Positions 1-7,018 are shown, counted from the stretch's first letter. The stretch: DNA of 25,532 bases from an uncultured Chlamydiae bacterium (GCA_945957075.1 CAMFJP010000002.1:1-25532), one strand, 5' to 3'. Translations and numbers: made by a program. The notes: generated by a model not told the origin, from the sequence alone.

Positions 1-118
1 AGTATTATATAAGGGCTTCCGCAGGAGGATCGATTTGGCAAAGTCCCCTGCGTCCCCAGGGGAGCAAACAGATCCAGGCCGTCTAGTAAAAATAAACCTC
101 TTGCGGGGGCCTAATTAT
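1..118. other. GC-rich nested palindrome, possible structured RNA or repeat remnant
   Basis: No gene is assigned here. The bases form nested complementary arms: GGATC (27-31) with GATCC (71-75), TTTG (34-37) with CAAA (65-68), and CCCCTG (45-50) with CAGGGG (57-62), closing on a six-base loop. A weaker outer pairing is CCGCA (19-23 region) with TGCGG (about 102-106). The stretch is clearly more GC-rich than the AT-rich 120-240 that follows. Short reading frames run through it (for example bases 2-136 and 3-86 on +) but they have no visible start and none resembles a family I know. It could be a structured RNA, the end of an element that begins outside the window, or a mobile palindromic repeat. 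I could not match it to tmRNA, 6S, SRP or RNase P RNA. Confidence 0.45.
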
Positions 119-236
119 GTTTTTTCAGACGCATAATCTTTTGGACGTTTCAAATCCCTTATCAAAGGACTTTCTTTTTTAGAAATTGCGCAATAACACA
201 AATATTTCTTAACCTTCTTAGGCGCAACATATTAAA

Positions 237-269
237 TATATACTTTGCTTTCAATTGCATTTGTATATA
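237..269. promoter_or_regulatory. Candidate operator of the hicAB operon (inverted repeat)
   Basis: TATATAC (237-243) and GTATATA (263-269) are perfect inverted half-sites separated by 19 bases, 30 bp before the GTG start proposed for hicA. HicB antitoxins commonly carry a DNA-binding domain and repress their own operon from palindromes in this position. The link to HicB is inferred from position; only the inverted repeat is seen directly. Confidence 0.4.
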
Positions 270-298
270 AAATCATGTACAATCTCAAGGAAGAGCTA

Positions 299-487
299 GT
301 GAAGAAAAAAGATCTGGAAAGACAACTTCGTGAATCTGGATGGCGGTTTGCAAGACATGGGGGCAATCATGACGCTTGGACAAATGGGGAACTATTCGAA
401 TTCGTACCACGACATACTGAAATAAACGAAATGCTAGCAAAGAAAATTCTAAAAAAGGCTAAAATCAACCCTCCTCGGGAAAATTAA
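299..487 (+). CDS. hicA: HicA-family toxin (mRNA interferase)
   Basis: Small toxin of a type II toxin-antitoxin pair. HicA proteins are compact double-stranded-RNA-binding-like folds that cleave mRNA. The sequence has the family core: a basic N-terminus, ESGWRFARHGGNHDAW with the GGNH segment carrying the expected catalytic histidine, then FVPRH and a basic C-terminal helix. I chose the GTG at 299 because AAGGAAGAG lies just upstream and the resulting 62-residue protein begins MKKKDLERQLRESGW, the normal HicA length and start. A longer frame from TTG at 245 (80 aa) would run through the candidate operator and looks artificial. hicB follows after one base. The genes on the far side of hicB are on the other strand, so this is a self-contained two-gene operon, probably accessory DNA. 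Confidence 0.88.
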   Translation: MKKKDLERQLRESGWRFARHGGNHDAWTNGELFEFVPRHTEINEMLAKKILKKAKINPPREN

Positions 488-488
488 T

Positions 489-920
489 ATGGAAATGGAA
501 GGAAAAATCTGGAAAGACGGCAAATTTTGGCTCATTGAAATTCCAGCTCTCGATGTACTGTCTCAAGGCAAAACACGCAAAGATACTTTGTTGATGGTAG
601 AAAATCTAATTCTTGAAATGATGAAAACCTATTTTGAGGATGAAATCAGCAAAGATTTCATCGTAACCGTTATCGACTACAAAAAAAATGTGATTGGAAT
701 TACAACTAATAATAATCGATTATTATTAGCTCTTTCATTAATAAGACAACGAGAAAAAAGCGGCTCTACAATTAGAGAAGCCTCCAAACGCTTAGGATCA
801 AAATCCCCTAATGCCTATGCTCAATACGAAAGAGGCAAAATCAATATTTCCGTAGACAAGTACGAAGAACTGCTAATTGCAGCCAATCCTTTTGAAAAAC
901 TACGGCTGAGAATCACGTAA
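489..920 (+). CDS. hicB: HicB-family antitoxin with C-terminal helix-turn-helix
   Basis: Antitoxin partner of the upstream HicA. Residues about 1-50 are the HicB domain (partial RNase H-like fold) that binds and blocks the toxin: a short beta start, IPALDVLSQGKTRKD and a helix. Residues about 80-140 look like an Xre-type helix-turn-helix (SGSTIREASKRLGSKSPNAY and AQYERGK) that would bind the operon's own promoter. The 143-residue length fits a HicB of the DNA-binding type. It starts one base after the hicA stop, so the two are likely translationally coupled. Its 3' end overlaps the convergent VOC gene by 8 bp. Toxin-first order is usual for hicAB. Confidence 0.82.
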   Translation: MEMEGKIWKDGKFWLIEIPALDVLSQGKTRKDTLLMVENLILEMMKTYFEDEISKDFIVTVIDYKKNVIGITTNNNRLLLALSLIRQREKSGSTIREASKRLGSKSPNAYAQYERGKINISVDKYEELLIAANPFEKLRLRIT

Positions 921-1299
921 CAATCTCACTACAGATTTCCACGATAAAGCCGTTGGTGTCACGAACGTATGCTACAGTTTGTCCCCAAGGCTTCTTCTCG
1001 GGCTCTACAACTGGAATAGCCCCCGCTAAAACAGCATGCTTAAAAGCGTCTTTAACATTATCAACAACGAATGCGATTTCAGCTCCCGCAGCTTGTGCAT
1101 TCTTTCGGTTGACGCAGAATGGATGAGAATTTTGCACAAACTCTTCATTAGCAAATGCTAAACAGGTATTTCCTGTTTCCATTTCTGCATACTGATTACT
1201 TTCATGCACAAATCGCTCCTTTAATCCAAACGCCTTTTGATAAAAAGACACCGTTGCAGACACATTTTCAACATAAATAATGACATAACCAAGGCGCAT
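913..1299 (-). CDS. VOC (glyoxalase/bleomycin-resistance) family protein
   Basis: A 128-residue vicinal-oxygen-chelate protein. The two beta-alpha-beta-beta-beta modules are visible: LGYVIIYVENVSATVSFYQ at the N-terminus and AFVVDNVKDAFKHAVLAGA in the second half, ending in the classic DTNGFIVEICS segment whose glutamate is a metal ligand in many members. Substrate cannot be told; relatives are lactoylglutathione lyases, dioxygenases or resistance proteins. I prefer the ATG at 1299 because GTAGGG sits a few bases upstream; a GTG at 1317 would add six residues and overlap the upstream stop. It lies 8 bp after the cupin gene on the same strand, so the two are probably one transcript. Confidence 0.8.
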   Translation of the reverse strand: MRLGYVIIYVENVSATVSFYQKAFGLKERFVHESNQYAEMETGNTCLAFANEEFVQNSHPFCVNRKNAQAAGAEIAFVVDNVKDAFKHAVLAGAIPVVEPEKKPWGQTVAYVRDTNGFIVEICSEIVT

Positions 1300-1307
1300 A
1301 TATATCC

Positions 1308-1667
1308 CTACAGCCACTCTAGTTTTTCTACTGTTTTTTCGGAAATAGCATCTCCGGTATTAAGAACCTGCTTAGGTTCAAAAAGAAGCACATGCGCCTC
1401 CTCATCCGCATACGGTAGATGTTCTACACCCTTAGGAACGATAAAAAACTCTCCCTCATTAAGAGTGATCTCTTGATCCCTAAGCTTAATTTTCAGCTGC
1501 CCTGAAATCACAAAAAAGAATTCATCCTCGTTTTTATGCTGATGCCAAACAAAATCTCCTTTTGCTTTGAAAATTTTAATATAATTTCTATTTAATTCCC
1601 CAAGGATTTTCGGAGTCCAAGATTGATCAAACAGTCTGAATTTTTCTTTCACATTCACCTTATTCAT
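1308..1667 (-). CDS. Single-domain cupin protein
   Basis: A 119-residue cupin. Cupin motif 1 is complete at about residues 37-56 (GDFVWHQHKNEDEFFFVISG, with the HxH and Glu metal ligands), and motif 2 at about 72-86 (GEFFIVPKGVEHLPYA, with the PxG turn and the fourth ligand His). Cupins of this size are often metal-dependent sugar isomerases, dioxygenases or sensors; nothing here fixes the substrate. The ATG at 1667 is preceded by AAGAAGGA at good spacing. It is cotranscribed with the VOC gene downstream; cupin and VOC are both small metal-binding folds and could act in one detoxification or modification step, which is only inference. Confidence 0.82.
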   Translation of the reverse strand: MNKVNVKEKFRLFDQSWTPKILGELNRNYIKIFKAKGDFVWHQHKNEDEFFFVISGQLKIKLRDQEITLNEGEFFIVPKGVEHLPYADEEAHVLLFEPKQVLNTGDAISEKTVEKLEWL

Positions 1668-1754
1668 GAATCCTTCTTTTTTATAGTTTTGATTCCTAAT
1701 CTATTTTCACACGTTAGTCACAGGGGGATTATGAAAGGCACGGTCACATTCAAA

Positions 1755-1867
1755 TCGGAAGAACTGAAATAACAGGATGGCAAGATAGACAGGATGAGAA
1801 GAACATGTTTTTAAATATTTTTCTCCATCCTGTCTATCCTGCCATCCTGTTATTTCAGTTCTTCCGA
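1755..1867. repeat. Long near-perfect inverted repeat with CATCCTGT-type units
   Basis: Left arm 1755-1800 and right arm 1821-1867 are reverse complements over about 46 bp with one mismatch and one single-base bulge, around a 20-base AT-rich loop. Each arm contains two or three repeats of an ACAGGATGG/CATCCTGT unit. It lies downstream of exbD and upstream of the cupin promoter region, so a transcript reading out of exbD would form a very stable hairpin and may stop or be stabilised there. From memory, intergenic repeats built on this unit occur in many unrelated bacteria; I cannot check copy number here. The flanking parts of 1668-1925 hold nothing else I recognise. Confidence 0.85.
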
Positions 1868-1925
1868 CAACGATACAAAAAAATACATTTCCGGCAGAAG
1901 AATTTTTTTTGAGGGCCCGATTGTT

Positions 1926-2402
1926 CTAAGGGGCAGCGCCTCGCAGGATAGCCGGTTGCATTTCCTCTGGCGCTTCGTATAGAGGATATACTGGAAATCC
2001 AGCCTCTCTAACAGCAAAGATTAGCTGCGCTACAGCATCCCAAGAGGCATGCCTATCGACTTTTAAAAGAATTTTCGGTTTTTCTGCTTTATGCGGGATC
2101 AGGTGCTGCTGCACAGCTTGAACATCTGACATCAAATACTCTTGAAAAGGGCCGATCCATTTATACGATCCATCCTCTAAAACGCTCAATACAATAGGGG
2201 CTGCCGCATAAAACTGGGGAATGGAGGTATCGTGCTTTGCAGGTTTTGCCGTGACAAGACTCACATCTGTATGGTAAAGCGCCGATCTTGCGACAAGCAG
2301 CACTGCAAAAACAGCAATAATCAAAAATAAAAAATCGACCATTGGGGCAAAATTAATACCAGTATGCCGACGCAGTTCTTCTTCAGGTATTAGCTCTATC
2401 AT
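1926..2402 (-). CDS. exbD: ExbD/TolR-family biopolymer transport protein
   Basis: A 158-residue proton-channel partner of the ExbB protein encoded just upstream. A short cytoplasmic N-terminus is followed by one membrane helix (about residues 20-40) that carries the conserved aspartate, D23, in FAPMVDFLFLII; this is the residue that takes up protons in ExbD/TolR. The rest is a periplasmic domain, KILLKVDRHASWDAVAQLIF being the typical C-terminal portion. The start codon overlaps the exbB stop (ATGA), showing translational coupling. With ExbB it would power either an outer-membrane energy transducer or a Tol-Pal-like envelope system; no tonB, tolA, tolB or pal is in the window, so the choice cannot be made. 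Confidence 0.85.
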   Translation of the reverse strand: MIELIPEEELRRHTGINFAPMVDFLFLIIAVFAVLLVARSALYHTDVSLVTAKPAKHDTSIPQFYAAAPIVLSVLEDGSYKWIGPFQEYLMSDVQAVQQHLIPHKAEKPKILLKVDRHASWDAVAQLIFAVREAGFPVYPLYEAPEEMQPAILRGAAP

Positions 2403-3259
2403 ACATGCACATCCGCTAAATATTGTGTTAATCCCTCAGCTTGCGCCTCTGCGCGACTCAAAGCCGATACGAGTCTATATTTTCCAATCGCATGCAAAGC
2501 TAAAGATACAATTGCAACACAAAGTCCTGCAAGCGTTGTCCCAACAGACACTCCAAGACCATCAAAAAGGTGCGATAAACTTGTCATAGACCGATCCATA
2601 TCGTAGAAAGCATAAAACATCCCAAGGACTGTGCCCAGTAGTCCCAACATCGGCGCAATAATCGCAATGTCATTGAGAAGTCCAAGTCTCTGCCAAAAAG
2701 GGAGCGTATATCTTTTTCCCTCTGCGCGCATTGTCTCCAGCATCATCCACCCGCCAAGCTTGCGTGCTTTAATCGCAGCCTTCACCATATTACAGACAAG
2801 AAGGTGGTGCTCGCTGCACAAAAGCGTTGCCTCCTCGTAACGATTGCTATGCAAATGGTGTCGCAAAGACTTTATAATGCTGTCCGCTGAAGAAAAACTT
2901 TTTTTCATCGATAAAATATTATAGAGCCAAATGAAACAGGAGGCAAAAGACAAGACCAACATAATGGAATAAATCCAGGGAGCACCAGAAAAAACATCCC
3001 TAAAATCTATAGAAAAGTTTAACCACTCTGGCACACTTGCCTCTTCCAAAAGAGCTATAGAAGAATCTTCAGTTACAGCAAATGTTGGAATTTCAGCGTT
3101 CACAAAGGGGGCGTCAATCGGCACAAAGGCCTCCGCAATCAAAGAAGAATGATAATTCTCCTCTAGCTGCTCTGGAACAGGCATCTCATAAGAAAACCCA
3201 TTATCTTGACCGTATACAAACCCCACCACAGAAGTAAAAATCAAACATACCCATTTCAT
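2399..3259 (-). CDS. exbB: ExbB/TolQ/MotA-family proton channel protein with N-terminal periplasmic extension
   Basis: A 286-residue stator-type subunit. Residues 1-17 look like a cleavable signal peptide and are followed by an acidic, probably periplasmic segment (about 18-92). Three membrane helices follow at about 95-115, 197-217 and 236-258, with a helical cytoplasmic loop between the first two. The conserved MotA/TolQ/ExbB core is clear: IAPMLGLLGTVLGMFYAF and GVSVGTTLAGLCVAIVSL. The extension before the first helix is longer than in E. coli ExbB. Its gene overlaps exbD by 4 bp and has a promoter-like sequence about 30-55 bp upstream. Together they form the inner-membrane motor; the periplasmic extension may bind a partner, which is inference. 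Confidence 0.85.
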   Translation of the reverse strand: MKWVCLIFTSVVGFVYGQDNGFSYEMPVPEQLEENYHSSLIAEAFVPIDAPFVNAEIPTFAVTEDSSIALLEEASVPEWLNFSIDFRDVFSGAPWIYSIMLVLSFASCFIWLYNILSMKKSFSSADSIIKSLRHHLHSNRYEEATLLCSEHHLLVCNMVKAAIKARKLGGWMMLETMRAEGKRYTLPFWQRLGLLNDIAIIAPMLGLLGTVLGMFYAFYDMDRSMTSLSHLFDGLGVSVGTTLAGLCVAIVSLALHAIGKYRLVSALSRAEAQAEGLTQYLADVHV

Positions 3260-3285
3260 AAATGATTACACCCTTTTTATTTTTT

Positions 3286-3314
3286 AAGTTACACCCCTAC
3301 CTTTTCAGAATCAA
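3286..3314 (-). promoter_or_regulatory. Candidate promoter of exbB-exbD
   Basis: Read on the minus strand: TTGATT (3314-3309) as -35, 17 bases, then TAACTT (3291-3286) as -10. It ends 27 bp before the exbB ATG. The leader carries AAAGGG about 11 bases before the start. The remainder of 3260-3375 is AT-rich with no further recognisable signal except the tRNA upstream region. Confidence 0.35.
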
Positions 3315-3375
3315 GATTTTTTTCGAATGGATTTTATTTCTAAATATCGCTACTCTATGCCATGTAGATAGATAC

Positions 3376-3460
3376 GGAAGAGTGGCAGAGTGGCCTATTG
3401 CGGCTGTCTTGAAAACAGCAGTCGGGAAACCGACCGTGGGTTCGAATCCTACCTCTTCCG
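3376..3460 (+). tRNA. tRNA-Ser (anticodon UGA)
   Basis: The acceptor stem GGAAGAG (3376-3382) pairs with CTCTTCC (3453-3459), followed by discriminator G3460; the CCA end is not encoded. The anticodon stem GCTGT/ACAGC encloses loop CTTGAAA, giving anticodon TGA, which reads UCA/UCG serine codons. A long variable arm (AGTCGGGAAACCGACC region) and the T-loop GGTTCGAATCC confirm a class II tRNA-Ser. It lies between exbB (divergent) and rnc, and could be processed from the same transcript as rnc since no clear terminator separates them. Confidence 0.97.
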
Positions 3461-3517
3461 TTTGTTTACTAACCTGAATTTTGGGTTACTAAGCCTAATA
3501 AAAACAAAAAACTGTCT

Positions 3518-4228
3518 ATGCAATTGCAAGAGTCTCTTCTCTCTTCTTTATCCGACATCGAACATATCCTGGGCTACACATTTGTTAACAAAAACCTTCT
3601 TGAACTAGCCTTTGTCCATAGATCCTATGTTAATGAGCATAAAGAAAGTATACAATGCCACAACGAACGTCTGGAATTTTTAGGCGACTCGGTTCTGGGT
3701 TTAATTGTCGCAGATTATCTATATCAGCAATTCCCCCTCGAATCTGAAGGGTACCTTTCACATGCCAGATCTCATCTTGTAGAAGCTGGTTCCTGTGTCG
3801 CTTACCTAGAGTCCCTTGGGCTTTCTGCCTACCTGCTTTTAGGCAAGGGAGAAAGAAGAAATGATGGCAAAGGGCGTAGCAGTATTGTGGCAGATCTTTT
3901 TGAAGCGTTAATAGGAGCGATTTATCTTGATGGAGGCTTTGAATCCGCGCGCACTTTTTTTCTTGAAAAATGCGCAAGCCAATTCTCTTCTTTCCTAGAA
4001 GCCCCCTCTACAAATTGGAAAGCGCAGCTGCAAGACTACGCACAAAAAAAACATCAAAAACCTCCGGAATATAAAATTGTAAAAGAAGAGGGCCCAGACC
4101 ATAGTAAAATTTTCCATGTCATAGCACTCATAGATACGCAAGAAATGGGAATGGGTATTGGCTCTTCTAAAAAACAGGCAGAACAAGCAGCTGCCGCTGA
4201 AGCTCTTAGAACACTTCAAATGATATAA
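3518..4228 (+). CDS. rnc: Ribonuclease III
   Basis: Endoribonuclease that cuts double-stranded RNA, notably the stems that flank 16S and 23S rRNA in precursor transcripts. The 236-residue protein has the normal two-domain layout. The catalytic domain (about 1-155) carries the family signature NERLEFLGDSVLG (E53, D57) and DLFEALIGAIYLDGG with acidic residues D126 and E129. The double-stranded RNA-binding domain (about 166-234) begins NWKAQLQDYAQKK and ends KKQAEQAAAAEAL. I kept the ATG at 3518, though no strong ribosome-binding site precedes it. radA starts 5 bp after its stop and hemCD overlaps radA, so the three form an operon; I recall the same rnc-radA-hemC order in Chlamydia. Confidence 0.96.
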   Translation: MQLQESLLSSLSDIEHILGYTFVNKNLLELAFVHRSYVNEHKESIQCHNERLEFLGDSVLGLIVADYLYQQFPLESEGYLSHARSHLVEAGSCVAYLESLGLSAYLLLGKGERRNDGKGRSSIVADLFEALIGAIYLDGGFESARTFFLEKCASQFSSFLEAPSTNWKAQLQDYAQKKHQKPPEYKIVKEEGPDHSKIFHVIALIDTQEMGMGIGSSKKQAEQAAAAEALRTLQMI

Positions 4229-4233
4229 AATTT

Positions 4234-5646
4234 ATGGCAAAAACGCGCTCCATATGGTCATGTAATAGCTGTGGGCATACACAGCCAAAATGGTCTGGTC
4301 AGTGTAGCGCATGCCAAGAGTGGAATACCTACGCAGAGGAAATTCAAGCCCCAACTAAACGTTTTGACACCACTCTTTCCTCTCCCTCCCGCCCGATGTT
4401 GCTTTCTGAAATAGAAGATGTTCACTACCCTAGAGTTTCTACTTCAATGGAAGAATTTGATAGGGTACTAGGTGGTGGTCTTGTCCCGGGATGCCTTATT
4501 CTTGTTGGTGGAGATCCGGGCATTGGCAAATCCACCTTAATGCTTCAAGTCTCTCACAATCTTTCCAAACAGGGCAAAACTGTTCTCTATGTATGTGGAG
4601 AGGAATCGGCGGAGCAAACATCACTACGAGCACGTAGACTGCGGCTACAAAGCTCTTCTCTTTTTATCTTAAGTGAAACTCTGTTTAGCTCTATACGCGC
4701 CCATATCGAAAAATTAAAACCCGATGTACTGATCATTGATTCTGTGCAAATTGTATACAAAGGAGAACTCTCTTCCGCTCCGGGAACTGTATCTCAAGTG
4801 AGAGAAATAGCAACAGAGTGTATGCATATTGCTAAAGGATTAAATATTTCCACTTTTTTGATTGGACATGTGACCAAAACAGGCGACCTTGCAGGCCCCA
4901 AAGTATTAGAGCATCTTGTGGACACAGTCTTAGATTTTGAAGGGGATAGGCAACACGGCTACCGCATGCTTCGTGCTGTTAAAAACCGTTTTGGACCAAC
5001 AGATGAAATCGCCCTTTTTCAAATGCAAGCAGAGGGCCTTACAGAGGTAGCTCACCCTTCTGCCCTTTTTCTTCAAGAACGGAAAAAAGAGGTCACAGGG
5101 TCTGTCATCATTCCAACTGTTGAAGGATCAAGACCCCTGCTCATTGAAGTACAAGCGCTTGTTGCCTCCTCTGCATTTTCAACATGCACACGAAGATCAA
5201 CTGGAATTGATTCCAACCGTCTTGCTCTTTTGCTTGCGGTTCTAGAAAAACGGATGGGCTACCCCTTACATCACTGCGATGTTTTTGTTTCTGTAGCTGG
5301 GGGCTTTAAAATTTCTGAGCCTGCTGCAGATCTTGGCGTACTCCTTGCCATCGCCTCCTCTTTTTGCAACTGGCCTATAGATCCCGACATGGTCATTTTG
5401 GGAGAGGTAGGGTTAGGTGGCGAGGTGCGTAGTGTTCCAAGAATTGAGGGAAGGCTAAAAGAATCTCTGCACATGGGATTTACAAAGTGTGTCTTGCCCA
5501 GGCGCTCTAAAGAAGGGCTCGAACATACTGACTTCAAAAAAAACATCTCTCTTATTGGGGTTGACAAAGTTGAAGAGGTCATTGACACCTGCATTGGCGC
5601 GCCCCCAGAGCAACCGACAGGGAACAGATGTCCATCTCTGTTGTAG
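4234..5646 (+). CDS. radA: DNA repair protein RadA (Sms)
   Basis: RecA-like ATPase that helps process branched recombination intermediates. All landmarks are present in 470 residues: a C4 zinc finger (C10, C13, C24, C27), Walker A GDPGIGKST at about 93-101, a Walker B LIIDS at about 167-170, the RadA-specific KNRFG motif at 250-254, and a C-terminal Lon-protease-like domain with VSVAGGFKISEPAADL. Length is typical (about 455-470). It starts 5 bp after rnc and overlaps hemCD by 19 bp. Role in replication-linked repair follows from the family. Confidence 0.97.
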   Translation: MAKTRSIWSCNSCGHTQPKWSGQCSACQEWNTYAEEIQAPTKRFDTTLSSPSRPMLLSEIEDVHYPRVSTSMEEFDRVLGGGLVPGCLILVGGDPGIGKSTLMLQVSHNLSKQGKTVLYVCGEESAEQTSLRARRLRLQSSSLFILSETLFSSIRAHIEKLKPDVLIIDSVQIVYKGELSSAPGTVSQVREIATECMHIAKGLNISTFLIGHVTKTGDLAGPKVLEHLVDTVLDFEGDRQHGYRMLRAVKNRFGPTDEIALFQMQAEGLTEVAHPSALFLQERKKEVTGSVIIPTVEGSRPLLIEVQALVASSAFSTCTRRSTGIDSNRLALLLAVLEKRMGYPLHHCDVFVSVAGGFKISEPAADLGVLLAIASSFCNWPIDPDMVILGEVGLGGEVRSVPRIEGRLKESLHMGFTKCVLPRRSKEGLEHTDFKKNISLIGVDKVEEVIDTCIGAPPEQPTGNRCPSLL

Positions 5647-6878
5647 CCAGAGGCTCTCCCCTATCCCGTGCCCAAGTAAGCGAAGTGCAAGAGATGCTAA
5701 AAACAATACACCCCGATAGCCACTTTGTATGCAGCTACCTTGATACTACAGGAGATAAAGATCAACATTCATCTCTCATGGAGATGGAAAAAACAAATTT
5801 TTTCACAAAAGAGATCGATGAGTACCTATTATCTGGAAAAGCGCGCATCGCAATTCATTCAGCAAAAGATCTTCCAGACCCTCTTCCTAAGGGACTTTCT
5901 CTTGTAGCCTTAACACGAAATATTAGCAATCGAGACATTCTCGTCTTAAAGGCGCCTTTAGAGACCCTAAAGCCGTGCGCTCGCATTGGCACCTCCTCCA
6001 TGCGCAGACACGTATCTATAAAGAGCCTGCTGCCAGATGCAGAGTGCATAGATATCCGTGGAACGATAGAAAAAAGAATGAAAATGATAGAAACAGGCTC
6101 TCTTGATGGCGTTGTGATCGCAGAGGCAGCACTTCTACGACTTGGGCTCAAAGTTCCATATCAAATTGCGCTTGAAGAAAATCTATCACCTCTTCAAGGA
6201 AGACTTGCGGTTGTTGCGCGCGAAGATGATCTGGAAATGGCCGCTTTTTTCGCCCCTATGCATAAAGAAATTCTATATCTTGGAAGCACCCCACCCAGCA
6301 GCTTTATGTATCACTATCCACTGCTAACAATAAAAAAAAGACCTGTCCACAATCCCCTAGTAGAACAGTGTCATTCCCATATTATTTTAACAAGCAAACA
6401 CGCAGCGGAGATCTTTTTAAGCCACTGCACAAAAGAAATGTTAGCACAAAAAACCATATATGCTATTGGTCCTACAACGGCGAAAGTCATTTTAGAAAAA
6501 GGCTACATTGTACACGGCATCCCAGATATTGCCTGTCAGGAGGGCATGATCGCCTTTTTAGAAACACTGGCTTTAGAAGGCAGTCACTTTCTTTTGCCAA
6601 GATCCTCTATTGCAAGAGAATGCATTGACACCTATCTAACAGAGCGAAATATTCCTTTTTGCGTGCGCGCTCTTTATGACACAATCGCAGAAAAAAAAGC
6701 GCACAGCCCCCCTTGGAACCATATTGATGAGATCTATTTTTCAAGTCCCTCTACTGTAGATGCCTGCTCTAGATTTTTTCCCGATGTATTTACAAATAAA
6801 GAGATTAGATTAACACCCATAGGACCTGTGACTAAGAAGGCTCTTGAACAATCTCGTAATACCATTTATGAAAAATAA
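5628..6878 (+). CDS. hemCD: Fusion of porphobilinogen deaminase (HemC) and uroporphyrinogen-III synthase (HemD)
   Basis: Bifunctional heme-pathway protein of 416 residues. Residues 1-210 are HemC domains 1 and 2: the catalytic aspartate D81 in HSAKDLPDPLP, the substrate-binding GTSSMRRH (121-128), and LQGRLAVVARED as the end of domain 2. HemC domain 3, which normally carries the cysteine that anchors the dipyrromethane cofactor, is absent. From about 214 the sequence is HemD-like: ILYLGS, IILTSKHAAEIF, YAIGPTTAKVILEKGY, FLLPRSSIARE and IYFSSPSTVDAC. It would turn porphobilinogen into uroporphyrinogen III in one chain, if the missing domain is not needed or is supplied otherwise. The gene overlaps radA by 19 bp, and its last six codons lie inside a palindrome shared with tyrS. 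I recall a short HemC in Chlamydia as well. Confidence 0.85.
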   Translation: MSISVVARGSPLSRAQVSEVQEMLKTIHPDSHFVCSYLDTTGDKDQHSSLMEMEKTNFFTKEIDEYLLSGKARIAIHSAKDLPDPLPKGLSLVALTRNISNRDILVLKAPLETLKPCARIGTSSMRRHVSIKSLLPDAECIDIRGTIEKRMKMIETGSLDGVVIAEAALLRLGLKVPYQIALEENLSPLQGRLAVVAREDDLEMAAFFAPMHKEILYLGSTPPSSFMYHYPLLTIKKRPVHNPLVEQCHSHIILTSKHAAEIFLSHCTKEMLAQKTIYAIGPTTAKVILEKGYIVHGIPDIACQEGMIAFLETLALEGSHFLLPRSSIARECIDTYLTERNIPFCVRALYDTIAEKKAHSPPWNHIDEIYFSSPSTVDACSRFFPDVFTNKEIRLTPIGPVTKKALEQSRNTIYEK

Positions 6879-7018
6879 GTTTTAGTTCTGCAAGGAAGCC
6901 GCGCAGATTTTTTGTTTGGAGAGAGTGATCATTGCTGATTAGCAAGGCACGAGCGCAGACAAAAAATATGCTGCAGAGGTGACGCAGCAAAACTAAACTT
7001 ATTTTTCATAAATGGTAT
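6859..7018. repeat. 160-bp imperfect palindrome covering both stop codons of convergent hemCD and tyrS
   Basis: Bases 6859-6887 and 6991-7018 are reverse complements: 21 bp perfect (6859-6879 with 6998-7018), then a one-base slip and seven more pairs. Inside lie further complementary blocks: ATTTTTTGT with ACAAAAAAT, GCAG-rich segments, and a central TTGCT-GATT-AGCAA hairpin. The outer arms include the last six codons of each gene, so both proteins end in the same residues TIYEK, encoded by identical codons. It may work as a two-way terminator, but it lacks a clean run of T after a short GC stem. Confidence 0.85.

Noticed and set aside
2..136. Open frames through the GC-rich start of the window (2-136 and 3-86 on +, others on -)
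   Set aside because: Several frames are open at once, none has a start or known motif, and the strong palindromes explain the composition better. It may be a partial gene but I cannot support it.
151..180. Rho-independent terminator before hicAB
   Set aside because: A four-base-pair stem before a T-run is too weak to call.
245..298. TTG-initiated longer form of HicA
   Set aside because: It lacks a ribosome-binding site, overlaps the palindrome proposed as operator and exceeds the normal HicA length.
1755..1867. CRISPR array
   Set aside because: The repeats are one inverted pair with short internal units, not regularly spaced direct repeats with unique spacers; no cas gene is present anywhere in the window.
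3262..3477. Open frame across the exbB upstream region and the tRNA gene
   Set aside because: It reads through the tRNA-Ser gene, and its residues there are just the tRNA translated.
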